The position numbers and the translations under genes were made by a program. A stretch of DNA of 64,000 bases. Origin: Bugulina stolonifera. Lineage: Eukaryota > Bryozoa > Gymnolaemata > Cheilostomatida > Bugulidae. The stretch is taken from assembly GCA_935421135.1 (NCBI GenBank), contig OW285190.1, positions 9,496,501-9,560,500 on the forward strand, in the 5' to 3' direction. Below the pieces are notes generated by a model. The model saw only the letters and a list, made by a program, of their open reading frames with translations, was not told where the DNA came from and ran no database searches. Shown here piece after piece: positions 35,288-45,348 of the stretch; within the stretch, counting starts at the first letter, position 1; the number at the start of each line of letters is the position of its first letter.

Positions 35288-38200
35288 ATGGTGAGTAAAC
35301 TTATTTTAATATGTATTTTAGTATGAATTTACTCATTTGAGTTAACATTGGGACTAATTCTATTTTAGTAGTGATATAATACTCCCTTGGTATGACTAGA
35401 GCTTAGAAACTTTGTAAGCTTATGTATTAAACTGTTTTGATTCTCAACATGAGAGCAAGTATGTAGAGATCTGATCTGTCTATACTACAATTTGTGTGAC
35501 CGGAGCTTAGAAGCTTTATATGTGGTGAGATTTTTTTCAATATGAGTAGTTATACCACTAGTAGTGTAATAAGTATCAAAACAGTTTATTACCACTTGTA
35601 CTGGCTATACTAGTACATCCTAGCTATTTTAATATGTATTTTAATATGAACTTACTCATTTGAGTTAACATTGGGGCTAATTATATTTTAGTAGTGGTAT
35701 AATTCTCCTTTGGTATGTCCAGGGCTTAGAAACTTTGTAAGCTTATATATTAAACTGTTTTGATTCTCAACATGAAAGCATGTGTGTAGAGATCTGCTCT
35801 GTCTATACTACAATTAGTGTGACCATAGCTTAGAAACTTTATAAGTGGTGAGATTTATTTTCAATATGAGTAGTTATACCACTAGTAGGGTAATAAGTAT
35901 CAAAACAGTTTATTACCACTTGTACTGACTATACTTGTACATCCTAGCAAAGAAGTATATTATCAAGTGTAGCCTATACTCTACATCCAAGACTATACTG
36001 TACTAAAGTGGCCTATCACAATACTTGGGGTGGACTTGCTGCTAAAAAGATTAACTGGATAATTCTAATGAATAGGTCTGCACTAAAGTGATTTATTACA
36101 CTACTTGGGATGAACTTGTTGCTAAAAAGATTAACTGAATAATTCTAATAAATAGGTCTACACCAAAGTGATTTATTACACTACTTAGGATGAACTTGAA
36201 GCTAAAAAGACTAACTGATTAATTCTAATAAATAGATCTGCACTAACACAAGAGTAATTTATCTCTCTGTTTGGGAGGAGCTTACCATCAGAAAGACTCA
36301 ATTGGTTGAAAAACACATAAAAAGTAAGGGGTGGTATTTTTGGTTTTTTTTCTGTCTTATACTGATTATTCACTTCAAAATTAATTCTTGCTAACACATG
36401 TTCTGTTTATCTGTTCTTGTTTCTATTCCCCAGTGACTATGGTGAGTTGGTGGTTTTATCCACACAGTTAAGGCTTTAGTATATATTATTACTTGTTATT
36501 TAACTTGCCTATGCTATTCATTCTAAAAGTAGTTGTTATCAGTATTCTTATTCTCTTGCTCAATAACTATAGGGATTAGTATTTTTGTATACTTGACTTG
36601 TACACTACCACTATGCTCATGTTTCCTATATATTTTTATTCATTCTTATTTTCTTTGTTTAGTAACTATGTTGCATTAGTAGTTCCGTTTACTTGACTTA
36701 TGCTTTGGTATATGTTTATTACTCTACATATACTTACAGGCTTCTACATCTAAATATCAAAGAAAGAAATATATAAGAAAAATTAAAACATCAAAAAAAG
36801 GTACGAAGTATATGATTACGTACGACTCGGAAGACAGAAGACGAATCTCGAGGAAAAGAATCCCATCTCCAGAAATGGTTAGTCTATTATCTTATTTGTT
36901 CACACATGCATTACACCTTCAATCCACTATGGTGTTGGGTTTCTAAGATGTCAAAGGAGATTACTGACATTTCTGCAGAAGTACATGTTAGTTACACATA
37001 ATGATGATGTACTTTTTTATACTATAAGCCTCTTACCATGTCTAGAATGTCAAAAGAGACTACTTCCTTTTTAAAACCAGATGTTAATTAGTCATAGTAT
37101 GATTTTCTCTAATTCTATAAGTCTCTTACCATGTCTAAGATGTTAAAGATTAGTGATATTTTTATTATAAGTATTGCACTTTCTTTCTTATGTATTATTT
37201 TTATCAATAAGACACTTTTTTTCTTTTCTTATGTGAAAAAATATAACATAAATTACAACTGGTTTTCTTATGTTGATGATGTATTTCTCTTTATGTGAGT
37301 AAATAGACAGGCTTTAGTAGACTTGCTTAGTACTTAGAGTGCCAGTTTTTTCATCAAATTCTTCAAAAACCATATATTACAAATAACTATGTTAATGTAG
37401 TTTGTTAATTAGTCACTGCACATTTTATTTACATTATAGAATGAAAAAGAAACAGAACTAGGGGAAGAAGAGATTGCTTTATTTGAACAATGTGGGGGAG
37501 TAGATGGCTTCGAGATAGGTAAGAATGATTTAGTATCTATTTGTATATTTAGAATCTTTTTTTTTCTGATTTACAAGTAAGTCATATGTTCTCTCTCACT
37601 TATTCTTGTTATTTTCTTTCTTTTTTAGGACTCAGAGCAAAGTCGATATGTAAGGGGGGTCTAAGATTCTATGTCTTTGTTAGTGATGAGACAAAAAGAA
37701 GACTGGAGATGTCACTAACAAAGCCATTTGAATCGGATGACCCCTGTTTTTTATGCAATAAGAATGTTGGGCACCGACGAGGTGTCCACATTCAACAGCA
37801 TTTTTTGCTCCGAATCTGTTTTTGCTATCACATAACAGTAGATGATGAGGGGATGAATAGACACTACAACTTTCCATCTAATCATCATATTGATGGAAAG
37901 CCCTGTCACCGACACATCTCATTCAACACACGCTTTCTAACAGATATCTATTCACTAAAAAAGACCATATCCTTTTTGCAAAGGGTCACTGGTCACTCTC
38001 CACCTTCCAAAATACTCATCCCCGCATACACTCCAACAACTGTTGGTGGGGTAGTATACCCTCCCTTCTTTAAGGGGATGTCTACTACTCCATTCTCTTT
38101 AAAGTCTGGGGTGTGCTCTTCACAATTTCCTCTCCCTTCTCACCATCATTTTGATTCAGATGCTTCTTCCATCAGTAACTCTCTTACTAATGGAGACATT

Positions 38201-38989
38201 ACCATCTCTACTTCTTCTCTTACAACTACTACTATTACTACTACTCCTTCTACTACTTCTTTTCTTCCACTCTTTTCTTCACATTCACCCTCTCATTCTC
38301 CTGAAAGATCTGTAAAGTCTGGGGTGTGCTCTTCACAATTTCCTCTCCCTTCTCACCATCATTTTGATTCAGATGCTTCTTCCATCAGTAACTCTCTTAC
38401 TAATGGAGACATTACCACCTCTACTTCTTCTCTTACAACTACTACTATTACTACTACCATTACTACCACTCCTTCTACTGCTTCTTTTCCCCCACTCTTT
38501 TCTTCACATTCACCCTCTCATTCTCCTGAAAGATTTGATGATACAGTTACCACTGTTTCGATACCTACTTCTACTCCCACCTCTTCACCTGCTCCACTCT
38601 TTTTCTTAGATTCACCCTCTTTTTCTCTTGGAAGGTCTAATAATACAATTACTAGTCTTTCAATACCTACTTTTATTACTACTTCTACTACTACCACTTC
38701 TTCCTTTTCTTTAGCTTCACCCTCTCTTTCTTTTGGAAGAGAGCTACTTAGCTCGCAATCTCCTTCTTGTTCGTCTGAACTCAATCTTAATACCCCCACC
38801 ACTATTACCCCCATAGAAGAAGAGACTGTCAGTGAACTAGTTGATCGAAGCAGACTCCCCCCATCTTTTTTCTCTGGAGCAGTTGAGTATTACCGCTCTG
38901 CCATTTTTCATCTCAAGAAGAATGGGTATCACAGAGAGGTAATAGCACAAGCTGAAGCTTACCTTCGAGTCAGTGAAGAAAAGCTCTAA
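35288..38989 (+). CDS. Unrecognised basic/Ser-Thr-rich protein, cargo of the transposon
   Basis: Proposed exons: 35288-35290 (ATG only), 36740-36877, 37440-37518, 37629-38989. Phases match and give 526 aa. The ATG at 36439-36441 also sits directly before a GT donor and could be an alternative start; including that mini-exon after the first ATG would give an immediate stop. The N-terminus is very basic (KYQRKKYIRKIKTSKK), suggesting nuclear localisation. The middle has Cys/His clusters (DDPCFLCNKNVGHRRGVHI, then CFCYH, then HHIDGKPCHRH) that could bind zinc. Residues from about 38100 on are Ser/Thr/Pro-rich, with a perfect-looking 71-codon internal duplication (38101-38313 and from 38314). The C-terminus is short and helical (GAVEYYRSAIFHLKKNGYH). 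I do not recognise a family. It could be an element-specific DNA-binding protein. Confidence 0.75.
35307..35945 (+). repeat. Two tandem ~320-bp repeats in the first intron of the plus-strand cargo gene
   Basis: The block starting atgtattttagtatgaattt (about 35307-35627) is repeated from about 35628 to 35945 with scattered substitutions. It includes the shared gagttaacattgggg and ctagtacatcctagc landmarks. Confidence 0.85.
36003..36250 (+). repeat. ~80-bp tandem repeat, three units plus a partial
   Basis: The units read ctaaagtg-ttattacactact, then gatgaacttg, then gctaaaaagattaactg, then aattctaataaataggtct. They lie in the same intron as the preceding duplication and give way to a more diverged fourth copy. 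Confidence 0.85.
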
Positions 38990-39119
38990 TCATCTTTTCT
39001 TTTTTCTCCCACTCTCTTTCTCCCACTCTCTCTCTCTGTAGTGTCTCATTCCCTCTGCATTTACTTTTATGTGATATCAAATCAGTGAGGATTTTTTTAA
39101 ATTATTTTTTAAATTATTA

Positions 39120-39543
39120 TATAATGGTATTCTAACACTTATACACATCCTTTTATACATTCTATTGCTACTTTTGTAAAAAGTTTATCTAATGTATTAT
39201 ATGTGCTGACTTAACACATGCACACAGCTGTCTCTTGCTATAATAGCTATGACATACTCCTTTACATATGTGTCTTTTATTCTTTCAATTGTGTTTAAAT
39301 CATATTATAATGATATTTCAACATGTGTACACAATCTCTATTTATTCTATTGCTACTATTGTGAAAAGTTTATTTAATGTATTATATATGCTGCCCTTAA
39401 CACATGTACACAGACTTTTCTTGCTAACAATAGCTATGACATACTCCTTTACATATGTAGCTTTTTTATTCATTCTATTGCTAGTGTTGTAAAAAGTGTA
39501 TTTAATGTATTACATAATGCTGACTTAACACATACACTCAATC
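39120..39543. repeat. AATAAA-rich ~75-80-bp tandem repeats inside the right TIR
   Basis: Repeated blocks of ttattctattgctactattg, then aaaagtttatttaatgtatta, then tgacttaacacatgcacac. The same units form the inner part of both TIRs. The right side carries extra copies, so the TIR length boundary on this side is approximate. Confidence 0.8.
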
Positions 39544-40803
39544 TTTTATTTATTCTATTGCTACTATTGTAAAAAGTTTATTTAATATATTACATAATGC
39601 TGACTTAACACATGCACACAACCTTTTATTTATTCTATTGCTACTATTGTGAAAAGTTTATCTAATGTATAATATACACTGTCTTAACACATGCACACAG
39701 ACTTCCTTGCTAATAACAGATATGACATACTCTTTTAAATATGTGTCTTTTATTCTTTCAATTGTGTTTTAACACGTGTACACAATCTTTTATTCATTCT
39801 ATTGTCACCATTGTGAAAAGTTTATTTAATGCATTATATATGCTGACTTAACACATGCACACGGTTCTTTGTTGTCAATACAATGTATATTATAGAAACA
39901 ACCCTTCTTCCCATCAGTATATTTATAGCCGAGACTTTACACATTTCTTTATTAACAATGCAATGCACATCATAAACCAAGCCTTCCGTAGTACTTCTTC
40001 TTATCGCTGAAACCAAGCCTTCCGTAGTACTTCTTCTTATCGCTAACGAGAGTTATAGGCGAAGCGCAGCCGAATTCGCTCGTTTAGATCACAAGCTTTT
40101 CGAGTGGAGGGCTCGGGAGAAGCGGCGGGCCGCTGCCTAGTCGCTTGGCCCGGTGGATACGGGGCACCGGCGTCGCCTCCACGTGTACGGTCGGCGCCGC
40201 ACGCAACGTGGGCGGACGCGGCTTGACCGCCTCAAACGATTGGTCGTTCGGGTGAGTGGGGGTTGCGGGGGGAGGGTGGGCGGCGGTGGAGGAGGGGTGG
40301 CGGTGATGACGGTGATGGCGGCGGCGGCGGCGGTGGTGGTGGTGGTGGCGGCGGCGGCGGTGGTGGCGGTGGTGGTGGTGGCGGCGGTGGTGGTGGTGGC
40401 GGTGGTGGCGGTGGCGGCGGTGGCGGCGACGGTGGTGAGGGCGGTGGTGGTGGCGGCGGCGGCGGCGGTGGTGAGGGCGGTGGTGGCGGCGGCGGCGACG
40501 GCGGTGGTGCGGACGGGACGAGGGCGGTGGCGGGGAGGAGGGAGGAGTGGGAGGTGGGGGAGGGGGAGGGGAGGAGGGTGGGAAGGAGGAAGGGAAGGGG
40601 TCGTGGCCGGGTTCGGGGTCAAGTGTGCAAATGTTTTTTCGACCAATCAGAAGGGGGGATTTTGGGGTGACCTTGGCAAGGTCGTGTGCAAAATTTTTGT
40701 GCTCTTCTGTGATTGGTTGAAATCGGAAATACCGGCTTGTGATTGGTTGAAAACAGGGGTCAATGAGTGCGTGTCTGTCTAGAAGTGCACTGACTATACT
40801 ACT
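39544..40803 (-). repeat. Right terminal inverted repeat
   Basis: Inverted copy of 31349-32574. It differs by a tandem duplication of about 36 bp (gaaaccaagccttccgtagt..., 39973-40044), by one base turning GRKD into GRKN in the open frame, and by scattered changes at its inner end. The outer 16 bases are identical to the left end. Confidence 0.93.
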
Positions 40804-40809
40804 TATGCT
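40804..40809 (+). repeat. Target-site duplication, right copy
   Basis: TATGCT directly follows the right TIR and equals 31343-31348. Confidence 0.9.
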
Positions 40810-43800
40810 GACCCTCTGCACATCAGCGTCACATCTTAAGGCGTTTATGAAATCTTCGATAGAATCATAGCCATTTATGTCTATCTTTTGTTTTCTAAAA
40901 TACAGTACTTGATCAAATTATACATGCACCATGTTTACATTACATGTGCAATAGGCTTGTAGATTTCACCAGTACTGTACTGTGAATATAAGAACTAGAT
41001 AATTCAATTATTTGTATTTTTGATGTGGTAAGCTATAGGCAAAGAAATACATGATTATTATAAAATGACAATCAAATTTTCAATAAAAACTGAAAACATA
41101 GATGTGAGAATATTCAATTATTCACAGGAAGTTCATGTGCATGAGTATAGGTAATCAGACTTTAAATTTATTTCTTTCGTTATGCCTTACGTTTTATAAT
41201 GAGGCACCAGAAAATTCACTATAAGAATAAGAAAATCTGGACCTGGAACCACCAAGTTGAGATTGGTTGCATCTACCGAGCATTCCACAACAACTATCTA
41301 CAAAGAACAGCAGAATAACATCGCTTAGGATAAAGTTCATGTGCATTATTTTTAATAAGATAATATTGCAATCACAATACATAATATTGCAGGGGATTTC
41401 TCTATTCATTTATGTACTTATTTGTCTGTATCAGTCCATCTTTGATTCGTAGCTTTAATGCACATAGCAGGAAGTTATACCCCACCCTTAACGGGTTTTT
41501 CTTTTACCTGCTTATAACTAATGCAAACCATACAGAGATTTTCAGCTGCTCCCCCCCCCCCCCTGCTCTCCCATTCTCCATCTCTATTAAAAAGATATTG
41601 ATAGGATCAGGCTGAAGGTATCATAGGTATTTCTTTAATCATATTAACCTTTGGTTTCCCTTGATGCTCTACAGAGTCCATACCATTCAGCATGGCCTGA
41701 AGTTTCTCTTCCTTTGGTGCTGGTACTTCTTCTAGATCAATAAGGAAGTAGAGAGAATCTGGCTTGCTCCCTTCTCCCTCCTCCAAAGTCTGAATGAAAT
41801 GCAATGAATTTTAGTATACATGTGCTTGTTACCGATAAAACACCCCTTGCAGCATCATGGTAGCTTAGGTGTGGTGTTATTCCACACTGACGCTAATGGT
41901 GAATGAAAGATGTCAATTTGCATTTATTATCCAGCTGAAATGTTGAGCTGTAGGTTATTAGGATGTAACACACATTATAACTGCCTAACTATTTATCCTT
42001 GAATCAGCAAACCTCACCTGTGGAAATGCTGCAGCTGTAAACAGCATATGTGAAGTAGTGTAAGCTGAATCCAAGAGCGAGTATTCGTTTAGAGCATACT
42101 TGAGTACTTTGAGAATCTCTTCGTTATACTCGTAGTACCGATTTGGGTTCTCCAGCTGATCGCTCAAATCTGGTGATGCGAAATGTCCTTGACTGGCAAA
42201 AATCTTAGAGAAAGATTTGACTTGCGTCTCACACAGCACTCTCTGAATGTAAAAGTCTTCCAAAAACATACGCTGTTGCAAGATTGTTTCGCAATTTGTG
42301 TTCTGCATATTTTCTGATTTAATGACACGCCGTCGTTCATATAGCGAAAGCCGAAGCATGAAGTCTGCAAATACTTTGGCATCATATTTGGCGGCTACAT
42401 AGTGAAGCGGAGTGTTGTTGTATTTGTCAGGAAACATCATTTTAGCAGAATCTATATCTGGCAAGTAGTCAAGGAGAACATCATATAAGTCATCTAAGGA
42501 GAGTAAAAGGGAAGCAAGGTGGAGTATATTTTGACCAAAATTGTTTGTGTCTTGTAAAACAGCTTTCAAGTATTCTGAGCTAAACTTTTCGTCAATATTC
42601 TCCAGTAAACACGATAGAGACTCTGCTCTGCCACACCGAACCAAAGATAAGACAACATTTTCTCCATTAGCGTTTTTGACGAGCAACAGATTATGTAGTG
42701 ATTCAGAATCCATTGCTTCAATGAATGCTTCAACTATCTCTGCTGTACCTGCAGAGTGTATGGCTGTATCACCATCAGCGTCTTGTTTCAGCATCAGCTC
42801 ACAGTTTGGGAGAGGTATGCTACACAAATATTCCACGACAGCCGTTTTGCTGAATTGAGCCGCTGAGTGCAAAGCGGTGCACTGATTCCGTTTTACTGTC
42901 ATGAGAAACTCTCTTTGCCTTTCAAAATCTACACATTCAACCAGAATTTCTGCAATTTCTCCATTTTTTGCAAAATGCAGTGCAGTTGCACCTAAATTAT
43001 CCCTTACATGAACCAGCTCATTATTCTGTAGAGCTATACTACACAAATATTCTACGACATCCGTTTTTCCTAAATCAGCAGCTACATGCAACGCTGTACG
43101 ATGGTTAAAATCAACTGCCACTATTAAATCTCTCTGTTTTTCAGGCTCAACAGTCTCAACCAATAACTCAGCTATCTCTCTATTCTTGGCGTAATGTAGT
43201 GCAGTTCGATCAAAATAGTCCTTACGCTGAAGGACCAATTCTTCGTCAGGTACAGATAAAACATCACAAAGGTATTCGATAACTTCAGCATTGCCTAAGA
43301 TGGCTAAAGTATGAAATACAGTCCATTTGTTTTCATCTGCTGTCAAAATAAAGTTTCTCCTCGTAACCGGCTCAACCCACTCGACAAGTATCTCGGCAAT
43401 GTCTTTGCTATGAGCGTAATGTAACGCCGTTCTACCGTCATTGTCTCTCTGGAATAACAACTTGTCCTCGGGTATTTGTAGGGTCTTTATGTATGACATC
43501 ACATCGCTTCTACCATCACGTGAAGTCATATGCAGTATTGTACCGTGCTCTTCATCAACATCTAGTACGTAGCCTACTTGCTTAGATGAGTCCAGTGAGT
43601 CTACTATAACTTTCGCTGTCGCTCTGTCTTTAGCAACATGCAAAGCTGTTTTTCCCGCTTTGTCCTTTTTGAAAATTAATTCATGACCAACCTCATCAAT
43701 GTTACATAGATACCTCACCAAATCGGTTTTCCCTAAACTGGCGTTAACATGTAGAGCAGTGCGGTGGTTTTCATCAACAGCTAAAATAACATTTTTCCTC

Positions 43801-43886
43801 TCATCAGGGTCTATAGATTTTAAAAACTGTTCTGCTGCCTCTTTGGTCAATGCACTGTAAAGTGCTGAAGAATCATGTGCATTCAT
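40804..43886 (-). CDS. Ankyrin-caspase gene, 5' part: ankyrin repeats and linker (split by a transposon)
   Basis: Exons in transcript order: 43886-42018, 41789-41649, 41297-41191, 40894-40804 (5' part of the split exon). The first exon encodes about 13 ankyrin-type repeats of roughly 33-50 residues with landmarks such as HRTALHVAADLGKTDVVEYL, GKTALHVAKDRATAKVIV and NNTPLHYVAAKYDAKVFAD. Then follow an acidic segment (TLEEGEGSKPDS), a hydrophobic strand-rich segment (IVVVECSVDATNLNLVV) and DINGYDSIEDFINAL. Removing the element and one TSD gives a 355-nt exon that enters phase 2, leaves phase 0 and continues into the caspase exons; the whole prediction is 1082 aa, with insertion near residues 734-736. 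The ATG at 43886 follows a possible acceptor (catgcag|gtgat), so an untranslated or short upstream exon is possible. As assembled, the frame runs on into the TIR for about 240 codons. Confidence 0.87.
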
Positions 43887-45348
43887 ATCACCTGCATGTA
43901 TGTGTGTTTGGCTAAATGTTTGTCCTCTGATCAACCTTTAGTCACATTACAGACCTAAAAGTAAAGTGACAAGGCAAGTCTTACAATTCCTAAATTAAGA
44001 TGCAACAGCATAGTTGGTAAAAAGCATGTTGGTAACATGTTTTTCTAATTTTGGTGCATGTACGTCTATATCTGTAGCCGAATATAGGCCAGACATACAT
44101 GTATATAAGTAACAGACTAGAATTGTGTGAAGAACTGCAATGCATTATGGTAAGTCTTAAATATACTCTACCTACCAATGATGTAACTCTAATTTGTTAA
44201 TTTGTTTTCATTATCCTCCTGTTAGCTGCCGTGCAATCCGATTATCTTTAATGAAAACTTCACTAGTCTGATGATGCACAGAACACTGTATCACTCCCGA
44301 CTATTGGGAATAATGTGGAGCAAAACCACAAGTTTGTCTTTTGTAAAGAGTACACATGTTCGGAATTATGCACTTACCTGGTCGGTGGTGTTTCACTCTA
44401 TTAAGATAAGCATCTCTCCTAGTTTTAACTACTAACTCGGCACCAAAGCAGTTTCATTATAATCATTCATTCCATATGCTAATTATAACTGTACTGATGA
44501 TAGGGTAGTGCTAAATTCCAACATATCCATCTGATATAATGTAATCCAATCCTATATGAGCTTACTAACACATTGGCAATTGACCAATACTTTGCTTCCT
44601 TGTGCAAATAAGGTATCTAAACTACTGCTCAATATTTTTTATCAATTACCAACTGACGGCCAACTGACAACACTGACAACGGTATAATATTGCACTAATA
44701 TTATCAGCACTTACATTTACATGTAGGCTACATGACTCCCGCAGTAGATGTATAGGTCCAGCCCAAGTGCATAATTATACAGCACCTTCCATTCCATGTT
44801 CACTTACATGTATATAACTAGATTGATGAAAATTATAACCACCTTACAATCATGTCATCTGGCAGATTCTGTAAAACAGAGCAGATAGTTTTGCAAGCCA
44901 GCATGTAAGCTATAAATGGGACAACCAAACGGCTGGCATCCAAAATTATTTGGATTTATTACTCACCCAGTCCTATGGTAGTTGGCATCGATAAATTTAT
45001 TAATGGTTTCACATAAATGCATGGGTATGATATAGGCCTTTTATACATATCCTAACATGCAACTGTATTTTCTTCAAATATCACAAAAATAATTCACTTC
45101 AAAAACATTGTTGTTTCACCATGTCAATGCTGTCAACTGCAAAGCATTATGTACTTGTGTACTAACATGGTAGTTAAAAATTCAAATAGACTATACAGTT
45201 AGTAATTCAACCAAGTTAGTTGTAAGCCCTGCTACAGAGACAGGTGGATGATTTCCTCCAATCACACTGAGATTAATTAGCTATATTCTGTATCATCCAA
45301 TTAAAGCAGAGATAGTGAATGTGTCATGTCTTGCATCTAGCTCGAAAA
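43887..45348. other. Intergenic region between the ankyrin-caspase gene and the third UNC93A-like gene
   Basis: No coding frame with splice support was found. It should contain the 5' region of the ankyrin-caspase gene and the 3' UTR of the minus-strand UNC93A-like gene. Confidence 0.45.

Larger units (their letters stand above)
31349..40803. mobile_element. 9455-bp long-TIR transposon carrying two cargo genes, inserted in a caspase exon
   Basis: The ends are AGTAGTATAGTCAGTG at 31349 and its reverse complement ending at 40803. Both arms extend inwards about 1.2 kb, and the element is bounded by TATGCT on both sides. Inside are an IkB-like gene (minus, 32589-34035), a tandem array with divergent promoters (34121-35179) and an unrecognised gene (plus, 35288-38989). 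No DNA polymerase, integrase, transposase, ATPase or protease is encoded, so it must be non-autonomous or a cargo-carrying derivative. A 6-bp TSD, long TIRs and a 5'-AG terminus fit Polinton/Maverick; IS3EU and Dada elements also make 6-bp TSDs. Removing the element plus one TSD leaves the host exon open at 355 nt, in phase with the exons on both sides, which confirms the boundaries independently. Confidence 0.92.

Noticed and set aside
36434..36441. 8-nt mini-exon TGACTATG as an internal exon of the plus-strand cargo gene
   Set aside because: Inclusion after the first ATG would create an immediate TGA. Kept only as a possible alternative first exon.
31349..40803. Assignment of the element as a definite Polinton/Maverick
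   Set aside because: Only TSD length, TIR length and terminal bases support it. No polymerase B, integrase, ATPase, protease or capsid gene is present, so the class is left open.
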